DNA from: Bos javanicus
Lineage: Eukaryota > Chordata > Mammalia > Artiodactyla > Bovidae
NCBI RefSeq assembly: GCF_032452875.1
Contig: NC_083876.1
Coordinates: forward strand, 1-64,000
Length of the DNA: 64,000 bases
Reading direction: 5' to 3'
Shown one piece after another: positions 23,533 through 35,955 of this stretch. The position numbers and the translations under genes are program-made. A model generated the notes under the pieces. The model was given only the letters and a program-made list of their open reading frames with translations. It was not told where the DNA came from and ran no database searches. Position 1 is the first letter of the stretch. The number at the start of each line of letters is the position of its first letter.

Positions 23533-23847
23533 TTTTAACAGAAAATAAACTGTTTTTAAATGTATTATGATGGAAAACTTCAAACATGCACAAAAGTGGA
23601 TGGAGTAGTATAATAAATACCCATGACCCGTCCTGTCAATTAGTCTCAGCAATTTCTAACACAGAGCCAATCTCAAATAGATCATTCTTTTGTCTTCTCT
23701 CCATTTTTTTAAAATATAGTAGGTCCTAAAAGCTTTTTAAACCTTGAAATTGATGCTCATTTTATAAAACACAGACTTGCCAACTTTGTTATTACATTTA
23801 AAAATTGCTTGAGGTAATTATTTCCAGTTTTTTAATATGAATTTTCA
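23533..23847. repeat. Old L1-like sequence lying between two BovB pieces
   Basis: 'catgcacaaaagtggatgga' followed by 'gtataataaatacccatgac' is reminiscent of an old L1 3' region. It replaces about 130 bp of the BovB body. Confidence 0.5.
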
Positions 23848-23974
23848 TATTGGAAAAGACCCTGATGCTGGGAAAGATTGAAGGCAGGAAGAGAGTGGAT
23901 GACAGAGGATGAGATGATTGGACGGCATCACCAACTCAATGGACATGAGTTTGAGCAGATGCTTAGCAGAAGTC
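23848..23974 (+). mobile_element. BovB LINE fragment, right piece
   Basis: 'attggaaaagaccctgatgc' through 'ggacatgagtttgagcagat' is the BovB 3' region downstream of the left piece, in the same orientation, with the intervening part missing. Confidence 0.85.
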
Positions 23975-24838
23975 GAATTACATTTTCCTTATGGCTAATC
24001 CACTGCTGCAACACGTATAGCATTTCTGGTTTTGAACACTGAATGTGTTTGCATTATAGATGGGTTTAGAGTGTGTGGCCATTATGTGTGGTTCAGAATT
24101 CTGAGTAGTCCTTTCTGGGTTCACCCGAAAGCTGAGACAAAGCGTGAGCCTTTCACGTGGACTGTGCTGTGCGTCAGAAAGATAATACGAGCCACATACA
24201 CAATCTAAAATTTCCTAAAAACCAACGGGCTACTTGACGTCCTTCTTTCACTGCAAGTCTTGAAATCCTCTGTGTGATTTCCACATCGAGCTTTGCACCA
24301 GCCTGTCTCACGTGCTCAGGGGCTGCACGAGGTGAGTGATGGCCATGGCCGACAGCACAGAGCTGCTGGGTTGAGTTGAGTGACTCAGAAACTTGGCCCG
24401 TTTGACTTGTTTTACCCCATGAGGAAGTGAAGTGGGCTGTAGAGGAATGAATGTGAGGAATGCAGGTGAGCTCCATGGAGACAGTTTAAAGCAATGAGAG
24501 GAGCGAGGGCAATACAGTGAGTCGTATCCCCCTGACCCAAACCCCCGCCCCAAGTCCAGCTTCTCTCTACCGACTTCATCGTTGTTAATGGCTTGCCATG
24601 TTTCCTCCAGAGAAACCTTTTCTACACCTGAGAGGGAACTTCCTCTTCATTATGGTTTATAAAGGTTAATATTGTTCTGAGTGTTTATATTTGCTAGGGA
24701 CTCTTAGAGAACTTTTTCTCAGAATTAAAATGTTGGGAGTTGATACCTACTAACGTAACCTGTTCTGCACATTTTGGTGCAAGTCATTTTACATCTGGAA
24801 AGCAAGTGGTGCAGGCTGTGTCATTTGCTGTTTCATAG
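23975..24838. other. PPFIA1-copy intron without recognised features
   Basis: Open frames on the minus strand at 24174-24553 overlap one another and have no family signature. Confidence 0.35.
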
Positions 24839-24918
24839 GACCAGCTGATCCTAAACCTGGAAACCCTGAGAGCCGAACTGGACCAGACGAGACTGCAAGG
24901 GGCTCCCTTCCACCACGG
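24839..24918 (+). pseudogene. PPFIA1: PPFIA1 exon remnant (DQLILNLETLRAELDQTR), open
   Basis: Acceptor tttcatag ends at 24838 and donor gtaggc starts at 24919. Reads DQLILNLETLRAELDQTR then LQGAPFHHG, matching the family's DQLVLNIEALRAELDHMRLR and following residues. 80 bp, so it ends in a split codon. Confidence 0.92.
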
Positions 24919-27494
24919 GTAGGCTGCTTTCCCGGACAGCTCCCCTCAGCGCTTTCGAGTGTCACAAGGGCCTGTCTGGTGTGTGGACAGTATGACTGGG
25001 TGTTGCTTATGGTCGCACCTCAAGGAGCCTGTAGCTTCGTGGCCAGCAAGAGGGAAGAGACAAGCATTGTTCCTTAGGGTCAAACTTGGTACCACGGAGT
25101 GTTAGTCACAGGACTGACAACACTCAAAACCACAGGCAGAGGTTTGGAAGTGGGGGGTCGACCAGTTGATATTTGGGTGTATTCATTTGAGGGGCCTGAC
25201 AGACTGTGACACTGATGTTTCTGAAGAATCGCAGAAGGTTAATGACCTGTAGTCTTTTTTTTTTACGTGAATGGAGCCTGAGACATGACTTGGCATTGAC
25301 TGCGGTGGGAGGAATCACCTGGCTTGTGAATGAGGAGAGTAGAGTACTGAGCATCCTCATTTTTTCTTAACTCGTTGTTATAGGGGCAGTAATTCTTATT
25401 AAGTATTTAAATGTTTCTTTGGCTTCATCACGGAAAATGGTCACAAGTGAGAGATAAACTTTAGCAAAGGTTATTAAGTGCTTAACTGGTGACATTCATT
25501 CATCTGTACGAAATCGACTACTGCTTGAATCCTGACTTAGGAGACAATTTGGAGCCCATACGCATATTTCTGTGTTTGTGTGCTTAGGGGATCCTTGCAG
25601 TCCAGGGCCCCCACCCAGCCTTCTTCTAGAGAAAAGGAGATGTCATTTGAGACACAGGCAGAGCCAGAAACTGGTCCTGTGTCCGAAACCACAGCGGATA
25701 GAGTTCAAGGAGAGCACGTGCCCTGCAGAACGGGAGGGGACATGGCCGGACTTGGTGGCAGAGCTCCTCCAGGGTGAGGGGCTGGTGCTGTCAGAGGTGG
25801 GGAACCCCTGCTCCCGGGGTGGATGAGGTGAGTGTGAGGAGGACTGCGTAGACAGTGGAGGAAGAGGAGGTGGACATGGCCTCTTGCTCTTGGGGGTTTT
25901 TGGGTAACGAGGAGGGCCCTGGTGCCAGGACCTTCGGGTTCAGATGGAGAAGCCTGGGGCCTGGTCACCAGTTCCCTGTGTGTCAGTGAGAGTGAGAGAC
26001 GAGAAGAGGAAGTAGCCGTGGGGCAGGAGGGGCCACTGTACTCTGAAGACAGTGGGCCACAGCGACTGGTGCGAGGGAGGGGTGTCTCCAGGAGGCAGCT
26101 CTCAAGGGGTCACGGCAGTGACTTAGCAGCACAGGTGGGGCCTCGGAGTGGGGTTTGCGGGCAGTGTGGGCTGGGTGGGGGGCACTATGCTGGCTCAGGA
26201 GGGAGGGAGTGGGGACTGAGAACCTGGCTCACAGGCAGGGCAGGCACGGCGTATTTGGTGGGACCTCCCAGGGGAATTGGTCACCTTGTCTCTGAGACCT
26301 TCTCCCGGAGGAAAGAGCTTCAGGTAAGGAGGGGGAGAAAGATGGAGGCTGCACCCCGTGAGAGGACTGGGAGGTGATGGTTGGGGGCTGACCCAACCCG
26401 GAGGCCTCTGTGGCCCTCAGAGGACCCTCGAGAGTCCGCAGTCCACAGCGGGACTGTGTCGTACCCCCCACCCAGTTCCCAAGTGTGCTCTGGCCCCAAG
26501 CCCTTGGGTGGAAGTGGAGCAGAGAAGGGAGCAGTTCTGTCAGGAGGGAGGAGAGACGGGAGGGAAGACAGGTGTGGCTCCGGGAGATTCCAGACTTCCA
26601 TTTCCTGTGCAGCACAGCGTTCCTCGCAAAACCGTCAAGCAGAGCAGGGTGTGACCCTGAGCAGGCTGAGCTGGTGGTTGGCCCTGGTCACTTTGCAGAC
26701 GTATGGGGTGTCCTGTCCTCGGAGGAGGGCCCTGTCTCCCGGGTTTAGGGACTCCTGCACGTGAAGACACCACCTTCTTCCCAGAGACAAGACTGAGCAG
26801 AGCCCGGGCGGTCCTGCAGTGCAGGCAGCTCACAGTCAAGACGGGGCTGCCCTGCCTCTCAGCAGGCCCCTGCTGAGTGAGCTCCTGGCACCTGCAGGCC
26901 CAGGCCTTAGTGCTCAAGGCCTGAGCATCTGTGACACACTCACCTCTGCTTTAATGGGAGACACCAATGGTGCTCAGCTCCGAGCTGTGGGTCCGAGGCC
27001 TTTCTGCTGCGGGTTGTCTGAGGCGCCTTTAAAAACACTGAGAGTGGTACAGAGTGTTCCAGGCAGACTGTTGATTGTGATCCACGGACTTCACTTGGGA
27101 GAAGGGAGGTCAGAGCAGGCGTGGGCTGAAGCGGGAGGTGGGGTGTCAAGGGGAAAGCAGAGCAGGTGCAGGCCCCACCCTGGGACCTGAGAGTGGGCTC
27201 CAGGGGGACCCTGGACGCCCCAACCCCAGACAGCCAATCCTGTCCTAGTCAGCTTCACACCCTCACGTCAGCACTGCCTTCCCCATGTACGGGAGTTTTC
27301 CAGTTGCTGGAGATGAGCCCTGAGTGTCTGCAGAGCAGCAGGCGGCCTGTTGCTATTGGAGCAGGAGGGCAGTGCCCTCCCAGGGGCCCTTTTGCTGTGA
27401 AATTGCCGATCTTCCAAATGGACAGGCTCTGGCTTAACAGACAGACTGAGCTCTCTTTTCTTCTAACAGCACTCTTCTTTCCTGTGTGTTTCAG
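24919..27494. other. PPFIA1-copy intron, GC-rich
   Basis: GC-rich, purine/pyrimidine-skewed intron with overlapping frames of 80-150 codons on both strands. None shows a domain, a coherent splice frame or a recognisable protein. Confidence 0.4.
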
Positions 27495-27553
27495 CCCACC
27501 CCACTTGGGCAGCGCCCCAGACCTCAGGTTTCCTGTGGCTGACTGGCCCAGCA
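27495..27553 (+). pseudogene. PPFIA1: PPFIA1 exon remnant (PPHLGSAPDLRFPVAD)
   Basis: Acceptor gtgtttcag ends at 27494. Reads PPHLGSAPDLRFPVADW, then leaves the parental sequence. The parent has RPHLGSVPDFRFPMADG. A possible donor (gtacta) follows ATG at 27553. The 3' boundary is uncertain. Confidence 0.8.
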
Positions 27554-30023
27554 TGGTACTAATTAGCACAGTTTTGAAATTGTCCTACAAGTAAATGGAT
27601 ACACCATATCCATCAGCTTATAGTGAGAAGAATTCTCATTGGAAGTTTAAGTGCCTTTATATTTTCACCTCATTCGTGGCATGTATTTTTTCATACATGT
27701 CTGTGTTTTGAGCTTCCATATTAAGTGAGCAGTTAGTTTGGGCCAGACATGGTCAGAAGTAGGACTCCAGCAGTGAATTAAAAACCGTGTGTGTTCTTTA
27801 TCCACTGCTATGTAACGAATTATTGCAAAGCTTAGTGACTTCCCAGTGAGCAGCTCACAGTCCACAGTGCCTGTGCATTGTAGCAGGTGGGCCTGGTTCA
27901 GGGCCTCCTGAGAGCACAGACATGGGAAGGCCCCCCAGGGCTGGATCGCAGGCTTTCAGACTCACCTGGCTGCTGGGGACAGGCCCAGGTCCCTGCCGTG
28001 TGGCTTTCCCATGGCCTGGCTTTCCTCGGAACACCCTCTGAGAGCGAGAGCGCGGGGTTTAGCCCAGGGCCTTTTGCGCCCCAGTCTCGAGGCTGCACAC
28101 CTTCACTTCTGTTCGCGAAAGTGAGCTGCGAAGTCCTGCCTCGCTCAGGGGCTGAGCAGGAGTTGCCCCTTCTGCCTCTTGAAGGGACGAGGATGGAAGA
28201 ATTTGTGGACCCCTTCTTAAACCCGCACAGCCTGTCGAACAGTAATGAGCAGGGAAAGGAAACCAGAGAGCCTGAGTTGTCCGAGGAGGAGGGGACGATC
28301 GTGTGTGAACAAGATGGCCAGCGAGGTGACACCAGGAGGGTGACCTTGAACCAGAGACCCGGAGGCAGGAAGAGAAGTAGCCACTTGGAGATAGAAAAAG
28401 GGTCGTGTCAACCAGCGGGGACAAGGGAGAGAGTGGGCTGCAACAGGGAAGAGCCCGGGCTCAGGCCTGGGCAGATCGAGGCCAGAGCCTGTTTCCTGAA
28501 GTGGGGAGGGCTGCCGGGGCGGGGAGCTAAGAGCTGGGCCTCAGCCCTGTTGAGGTAGATGAGCCCATGGGGCTCGTGTCAGGGACGTGTCAGGAGAGCA
28601 GCTGAGTGTTCTGGCCTGCATCCGGGAGAGGACTCATTCAGCTCAGGGTGGACTTGGGGCCGTGGACATACAGATGGCATTTAAAGGCACGAGCATGGTA
28701 AAGTCACCAGGCGGGTGCTGGAGGAGAGAGATAGGGTGCAAGGGTAGAGCTGTGGGGCACCCCGCATTCCAAGGTTGAGAAGGGGTGCAAGGGACTGAGG
28801 AATAACCGCAGGGAGGGCAGGGCCTGGAGCCCAGGGAGAGACATGCTGGTGGGGGGGGGGCGTGGGGGAGGGCAAGGAGGGGAGGGGGCTTGGTAACATG
28901 TGTTCCTGGAGCCCCCGGGGAGCTGCCCTGCAGGGCGGGGCACACAGCCTGCTGACAGACAGCTGGAGACCGAGCGGGGAGGGGGACCGTAAGGGCCACT
29001 CCCAGGGGGCTTTCAGAGACCCACAGTGGGTGCTACAGGGAGCCCTAGAGGAGGAATCTGCTGGTTCCCCTTGTGCTATTGGAAGGCGAGAGAAGGGAGA
29101 GGACGTGCTGTCCGGGCTGATGGGGGTGAACCCATAGGCAGCTGGTTCGTCGGAGCGGAGCAGGAATGATGGCAGGTGGTCCTGGAGCCAGTGAAGGAGG
29201 TAGCCCAGCCCTGGGGCGGGGTCGTGACAAAGACAGGAGGCGAGGGCACTGGCCACAGGGAACAGGGACCCAGCAAGCCAGCACCTCGAGGCTGCCCCTC
29301 AGTTTCTTTGAGGTCATGTCTGGGAAAGAAGGCAGGACCTGGGTGACAGTGTGGCAGGGGGAGGTTTGCAGAGAGAAGGGTGTGAGGTGTGAGAGCGGGA
29401 GGGCAGCACGGGGCCCCGCGGGCACTCTCCAGTGTGTCTCAGATGACAGGGCCGCCCTTGCGGTGCAAGGGGCCGTCCCCCAGAACAGCCCAAGGGCCTG
29501 TGCCCTGAGGAGAGCCACGGAGGGCTGGCCCTCCCGTCTCCTGGCTGCCCCTGCTTGCTCCTGTCTGTGGGTGTTCAGACCAGCCTGGGAAACGGAGGGC
29601 TGGGAGCCTGTGAGGACAGCACTCTCCAGTGAACTGGTACCAGTGATGACCGCTGATAGGGATCCAGTGGCTGCCGAGCTGAAGGGTTCTTTTTTCTTAT
29701 TTTCCTCCAGCTTGGCTGATGGAGGCATGGATGTATTTTTGTAATTTTCGGTTTCTGTCTCTTATTCCATTAGCCCACCTTTGTGAATAACCTCATAGGA
29801 TTGCCTGCCTTCCACGCTGAGACCTGAATGTCACCAGGCCATCTAGGAACTGGATTCTCCCCCTGCCTGTTTCTTCAGCCCTGCTCGCTTAAGAGATGGC
29901 AGTGTCTCATGAGCATGGTCCATTTATCCACAGTCAGGGCTTCCATGTAAAATTAGGTTCAGTTCCCGATAGACTTGAGCTGCCCTGAATGTTGCTGATG
30001 AGACGTGGTGCTCTCATGCCCAG
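27554..30023. other. PPFIA1-copy intron, GC-rich with G-run
   Basis: Contains a G-run at about 28849-28861 and long overlapping frames on both strands (for example 27887-28558 plus and 29728-29045 minus). These are chance openings in GC-rich intron; they share the same DNA and no product is recognisable. Confidence 0.4.
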
Positions 30024-30247
30024 GTGCAGACCCTGAAGGAGCAGGACTGGGAGCGCGTGCAGCAAGCCAGCGTGCTGGCCAACGTGGCCCAGGCATTCGA
30101 GAGTGACGAGGGCGTGTCTGACGGTGAAGGCGACAGGGTCACCCTCTTCAGCTCAGCCACTCAGCTGTCACCCAGGGGGAAGGCTGATGCCAAGACTCTG
30201 ACTGTGATGCTGCAGGAGCAGCTGGACACCATCAATGAAGAGATCCG
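30024..30247 (+). pseudogene. PPFIA1: PPFIA1 exon remnant (VQTLKEQDWERVQQASVLAN), open
   Basis: Largest well-kept remnant: 224 bp, acceptor tgcccag (ends 30023), donor gtgggt (30248), no stop. Recognisable blocks are VQTLKEQDWERVQQASVLAN, VAQAFESDEGVSDGEGDR and TVMLQEQLDTINEEIR. The family's SSVDLLSPSGQAD reads SSATQLSPRGKAD. Phase joins correctly to the exon at 32017 (CG plus G gives Arg). Confidence 0.95.
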
Positions 30248-32016
30248 GTGGGTGATGCCGAACTCCGCTCCCCAGAAACTCGGTTTCTTTGAGGAGCTGT
30301 CTTCTCCTAGGGACGTCTGAGTGTTCCATAGTAAGAAATCTGACCTCAGGTCTGCTTAAAGAATTTTCAGTTTTGAGATTGCCCTTGAGTATAGAACTCG
30401 GTCAGCTGGGGCATTCTGTCCACGGTGTGGTGTCAGCACTCTGTGGGGGGGGGACGTTGTGGGGTGTCCCCCCTCAGCTCTGAGCCCCAAGGTGGGTGAG
30501 GTGCTGAGACGGTGTCCCCTGCGGCCCATGCACCCTCCTGTGTCCCTCAGAGCCCCCCATGTTCTGGTGAAAAGCCACCTGGAACAGAAAAGCTGGAGTT
30601 TTGGGGTTGGCAAATTCCCACTCAGATCTGCATTTTCCTTTTTAACTTAATACAGTGTGAAGATTGGCTTGTAGGAAGACAGTGGTACAAGGACATGTGT
30701 TTGAGTTTTTCTTATCTCATCAGTATATTTAAGATGTTTTCTTTAGACACCGGCTTGGCAGTTATAACAATTTATAAAACGGGATAGAATCCAAAGGCCC
30801 GCTTCGTGGTGAGCAGGGGGCCTTGGGGCTGGGGGCCCCGAGGCCTGCCTGGTGCCACACCCGCACAGCTATGCCCATGTCCCAAGTTTACTTTCAGAGT
30901 GGCCGCAGGCTGGTGACCCTGCACAGGACCAGGCAGAGCTGCTGCTCAGATTGTTCTCATCACGTCAGCCCAGGCCGAGGTGCCCCTTCCTGTCGGCCGA
31001 GTGCGGGGCTCCGGGGGAAAGTCAGGGGGTGAATGGGACAACCAGAAAATTCAGGTGGTGCCGCCTGCCCATTTGACGCTGAGACAGACAGCTTTGTGGG
31101 CCGTGTTTGAGCACAGATGAGATCAGAAAGATGGTCTTTCCGCATCCCTGCAGGAAGTGTGGAACGGTTATATATTAATATTTTTATTTTTACAGCAAGT
31201 TGTCAGGTAAAAGTGATTTTTTCCTTATACGACAAGTTGGCTTGATGTAAATGGTAAATTCTGTCCATCAACTTGTTATCAACAGTGAAAAACTTTCAAG
31301 ATGTATAAGTAGAAGTGAAGCTGGAGAGTTTACTTCCTGTAAGAATCTTGTATTTTAATTTGAAAATCATTTTATTTGCATAATCATGTATTTAAACTGC
31401 TATATAAAATCATCCACAGCACATTAGGGGAGAAGAGCAGAAACTGTGAATTCTAGGTTAATGCAACACATTGACATGAATCCAGAAACTCACACAAAGC
31501 TGGTGGTCAAGTGATGCATTTGTACATATACAACCTTAAAAAAAAAAAAAAAAAAAAAGATCAACTCAGCACTTCATCTGGTCTGGAGACTTGTGTTTAG
31601 AAACTCCAGCTTGTTCGTGAATTGCTGTTTTGATTGTACAGAGTTCCCGATTCCCAGTGGAAAAGACTTGAGGCACTGACGTGCATCTCTGCCCTGAGAG
31701 CCCGGGAGGTAAAGGTTGTCAACTTGAGGTATCTCCTCACAGGAAGAGAGTCGCCACCAGGGTCCCTTCAGAATGTTAGAGTAAATAAGTGAAATCAAGC
31801 GTGAATGATCAGGGGCCAGTTTGTAAGACTCAACGCTAAGTTATTCTAAGTTTGAGAATATTCAAAAGAGGAAAAGTAGAACCTTTTGGCTGAGATGTTA
31901 ATTGAGCAACTGTTTCTGGAATTTGCTAATCGTGACACAGAATGCTAGCCCATATTTGTTGTCCAGACACGTTCCTCTGCTGACAAAGGCAGGTGATGGG
32001 TTTTATTCTATTTTAG
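30248..32016. other. PPFIA1-copy intron; poly(A) tract
   Basis: Poly(A) of about 20 bases at 31538-31558, possibly the tail of an unrecognised retroelement. Otherwise no feature. Confidence 0.4.
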
Positions 32017-32248
32017 GTTGATCAAAGAAGAGAAGGAGAACAAGGAGCAGCGGGCCGAGGAAACTGAGAGCAGGGAGGGCAGGGGGAGCTTAGGCAGCCT
32101 TCGTCATTTTAAATCAGTGAGCTCCCTCAACCTGCTTCCCGCCTCCTCACATGCCGGCTCCTGCCTGCCCTGCAGTGGGCATTTCAAGCCCCAAAGGGGG
32201 CAGCACAGCCCAGCCCAGGATGGAGACTGGCTGGGCATCATGACTCTG
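32017..32248 (+). pseudogene. PPFIA1: PPFIA1 exon remnant (LIKEEKENKEQRAEETESR), open
   Basis: Acceptor tattttag ends at 32016 and donor gtatgt follows 32248. The frame is open across 232 bp. The parent has LIQEEKENTEQRAEEIESR and ends LGVMTL; here it ends WLGIMTL. The serine-rich middle (SLGSLRHFKSVSSLNLLPAS) has diverged markedly, as expected for decay or a disordered region. Confidence 0.93.
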
Positions 32249-33506
32249 GTATGTGTCTGCCTCCTCCCTGCCTCATCCTTCCCCCAGGACACTGGTTTTC
32301 TTTTGTTTGTTTTCTGGTTTTTCCCTTTTTACCCAGAAGAAAATCAGGTACATTTGCTATGCTCAGAGGTCTAAAATTTTTTAAACTGCCTAGTCTTTAA
32401 TAATCCCACAATGACACAATGACAAATTAGTCTTGATATTTGGACCACTACTTAGCAAGTCATCATGAACTCAGCCAGAGCCTGCCTCTGTAACGTTGGG
32501 CCTGGCCTGTGCTGGGCACAGTAGCTACAAGGAAGTTTCTGTTCTCAGGGAGCAGACAACTTCGTGAAAGTAACCATAGGCAGTTCTCATGGCGTGGGAA
32601 AGCCGTGCAGCACATTTTCCATTGGGGATGCCTGGCTGCAGGGTGTAGGGCATGCGGTGGGAACAAAACCAAGAATCTACATTGGTCTGCTTGCTGATGG
32701 ACCTGGCCACACGCTCAGGCCAGCTCTGCATGTGAAACCAGGTTAAAAGCCCAGTGCTTCAGGGCCCCAGGGAAGACGTCGGGCTGCCTCACTTTTCCGA
32801 GTCTAAAACTGGGATGACGACCTTTTGGTGACAGAGTGTGTGGCTCTAAAGCACATGTTCCAGCTTTCTTGTGTGTTTAGCTTAGGTTTTGTGAGTGCAT
32901 TGCTATTTACCCCCATGAAATCACGTGTACAACACTCTGCTTTGTAACTGGACTTGTGTTATCTCTTTTTTCTGTTACCACCCATTTCATGTTAGCTGCA
33001 TTGTTAGTCAGCTTATAATTAAATTAACTGTGAATCATTTTAGCAGCCTGTGAAGTGGTAACTAGTCCATTTTGTGGTCTTTTGACACACTCTTTTTATA
33101 ATTTGCATCATTGGCTAATTAGTTGATATTTAAAATTCTTTGACGATTTCTCTGTGGTTTCATGCTTGATTTCTTTCCGAATATTTGTAAAAGAACAGTT
33201 CTGTGTGTTTTCCTTGTTGTTTGAGTTCTCTGACAGTGTGTCTGCTTTCATCATTGATTTTGATTTCCTGTCTCATCCTGTTGTCTGCTTAGTCGTCATC
33301 AATCCAGGACCCTCCCCCCCCAGCCCCCGAGGCTGTAGTTTACCCATCCATCTCCCCTCCCCCATCCCCCAACTTGCTCTGGTCATAGCAGTGCTGTGGT
33401 CCACAGTGTATGTCCCCTTAGTCGTGTTTGTGCTTTGTCTTCATGTCTCATTAAATGGTGTTTTTCCCCCATAGCAGTAAGTTGAATTGGTGTATCACTA
33501 TGCAGT
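32249..33506. other. PPFIA1-copy intron without recognised features
   Basis: No exon or certain repeat. A C-rich patch lies at 33308-33370. Part of 33010-33480 may be an old antisense LINE. Confidence 0.35.
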
Positions 33507-33642
33507 TACAGGAGAAGGCAATGGCATTCCACTCCAGTACTCTTGCCTGGAAAATCCCATGGATGAAGGAACCTGGTAGGCTGCAGTCCATGGGGTCACA
33601 CAGAGTTGGACATGACTGAAGCGACTTAGCAGCAGCAGCACG
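33507..33642 (+). mobile_element. Bov-A monomer SINE
   Basis: One monomer from 'gagaaggcaatggcattcca' to 'gcgacttagcagcagcagca'. Flanking text 'gcagttaca' on the left and 'gcagttata' on the right suggests an imperfect target-site duplication. Confidence 0.85.
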
Positions 33643-33756
33643 CAGTTATAAGCATAATGTAGATGGATCCTAAACTACATATCATGTGTAATTCATAAAT
33701 GAGATTGTGCTTACATAAAGAAATGATCCTCTTAAGTGTAGAATTAATGGACTTTT

Positions 33757-34539
33757 AGATATGCAGATGGCACCACCCTTAAGGCAGAAAGTGAAGAGGA
33801 ACTAGAAAGCCTCTTGATGAAAGTGAAAGAGGAGAATGAAAAAGTTGGCTTAAAGCTCACCATTCAGAAAACTAAGATCATGGCATCTGGTCCCATCACT
33901 TCATGGGAAATAGATGGGGAAACAGTGTCAGACTTTTTGGGGGGGGCTCCAAAATCACTGCAGATGGTGACTGCAGCCATGAAATTAAAAGAGGCTTACT
34001 CCTTGGAAGGAAAGTTATGACCAACCTAGATAGCGTATTAAAAAGCAGAGACATTACTTTGCCAACAAAGGTCCATCTAGTCGAGGCTATGGTTTTTCCA
34101 GTTGTCATGTATGGATATGAAAGTTGGACTGTGAAGAAAGCTGAGCGCCAAAGAATTGATGCTTTTGAGCTGTGGTGTTGGAGAAGACTCTTGAGAGTGA
34201 GTCCCTTGGACTGCAAGGAGATGCAACCAGTCCATTCTAAAGGAGATCAGTCCTGGGTGTTCATTTGAAGGACTGATGCTAAAGCTGAAACTCCAGTACT
34301 TTGGCCACCTCAAGTGAAGAGTTGACTCATTGGAAAAGACTCTGATGCTGGGAGGGATTGGGGGCAGGAGGAGAAGGGGACGACAGAGGATGAGATGGCT
34401 GGATGGCATCACCGACTCGATGGACATGAGTTTGGTTGAACTCTGAGAGTTGGTGATGGACAGGGGGGCCTGGCATGCTGCAGTTCATGGGATCACAAAG
34501 AGTCGGACACGACTGAGCGACTGAACTGAACTGAACTGA
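33757..34539 (+). mobile_element. BovB LINE, 3' part, frameshifted
   Basis: Two overlapping plus frames (33814-34020 and 33903-34268) give [15 protein letters not shown] and then [20 protein letters not shown], so the ORF is shifted near a G-run at 33940-33947. It ends in the tandem CTGAA tail at 34522-34539. Confidence 0.93.
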
Positions 34540-35548
34540 CACAATATCCTTTCTGTGTTGGTGCTTGTATTTAAGACTGTAAATCTCATCAGCTTTTGCA
34601 CAGTTAATGTCTCTATTAGACTCTTTAAAAAAGTATCTTCTATGGTTAGTAAAATGTAAAGACTGCACCTGCTATTATGCTAGCTTTCATCCTTACATAT
34701 TTTCACAGGGAACTTGCTTTAATGAATTTATTTTGAGAACTTTTAAATCAAATTCTATGTCAGGATTTTACATTAATGTCCAATAGGTGGTTAGATTTGT
34801 TCAATGTTAAAATAGGTATTATGGTAACTTCCTCATCAGTTAAATTACTAACTTAAAGTATAACATGTTTTTTATTAAGAGAAACAAACTTATAGAGAAA
34901 TTTGGCTGAGAATAGACAACTGTTAAGGCCCTCTGTTGTATAGAATGCTGTGCTTTAATAAACCATGATGTTGTAATAGAATGGTATCTTCCTGAGTAAT
35001 AATTTATAGTGTTTCTCTAGTAAATCTTGAATAACTTATTTAACTTCTGTGGTCAAAAAAAATGTTCTGTTTCCAGTCACATGTTCTCTAAATCTTCATG
35101 CCACTTACATATTTGCCATCATTTTTGCTTTACTGTATTTGCCGATACAGATTCTTGAAATTTTAGCTTCAAAGTCGCAATAAGTCTGGTTTCTCTTCAT
35201 TTCTTTGCATGCATCTATCAGCCTAGTGATTTAAGGAAGCAGTGTCTAAAGGTAAACTAGTAATTTAGCAGGCCTTTGTTTCTCTGTGAAGTATTAAAGA
35301 GTCCTTATCATTTAACATGAATGAACACTGTGTGGTTATGTCCTGGTGAATAATTGACGTTTTAATGGAAGTAATGAAACTCACCCACCACTTAAAATGT
35401 GCTGATGGTTCTGTTGGAAATAGATCATTCATTGGGACAATTGTAACAGTTTGCCTTTCTCCCACTTGTTTGCCTTCTGATCATCTCATGCTTGTTTATA
35501 ATAGACATAGTATTATTTATCATTTTTAAAATTTTCTTTACTTATTTT
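34540..35548. other. AT-rich PPFIA1-copy intron
   Basis: No coding signal, RNA gene or certain repeat. Confidence 0.35.
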
Positions 35549-35661
35549 TTTGGCCATGCTGCACAGCTTATGGGATCTTAGTTCCCCAACCAGGGATGAG
35601 ACCAGTGTCCCGGCAGTAAAAGTGCCAAGTCTTAACCTCTGGACCACCATGGAATTTCCAC
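35549..35661 (-). mobile_element. CHR-type tRNA-derived SINE
   Basis: 'ggccatgctgcacagcttat' with 'gggatcttagttccccaacc' and 'gtcttaacctctggaccacc' is the antisense CHR-2-like repeat. Confidence 0.8.
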
Positions 35662-35744
35662 TTAGTGTTTTCTTATAAGAAATGACTGAATCAGAGCCAT
35701 AGATGTTAGATTTGTGGGAAGCCAATTTAATGATGGTGGGTAGC

Positions 35745-35955
35745 AGTGTGCAGGAGACTCTGTGTGCTGGGCACGTGCTTTCTGAGTCTGTCATCTCATC
35801 TCCAGGTGAGGTCCAGGCTACTGCTATCCCCATTCAGCAGACATAAACACTGAGGCTTAGCGAGGCCAGGCACCCTGCCCAGGCTCTCACACCCAGCAGC
35901 ACGGTGCAGACTGGTCTGATCAGAGCCTGGACACTTAACCGTGGTGCCGTCCAGC
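35745..35955 (-). repeat. MIR SINE
   Basis: 'tatccccattcagcagacat' then 'cactgaggcttagcgaggcc' and 'cctggacacttaaccgtggt' read as reverse-complement MIR. Confidence 0.65.

Noticed and set aside
27887..29744. Several open frames of 190-230 codons on both strands
   Set aside because: They overlap one another in GC-rich intron, are low complexity, lack splice logic and match nothing I recognise.
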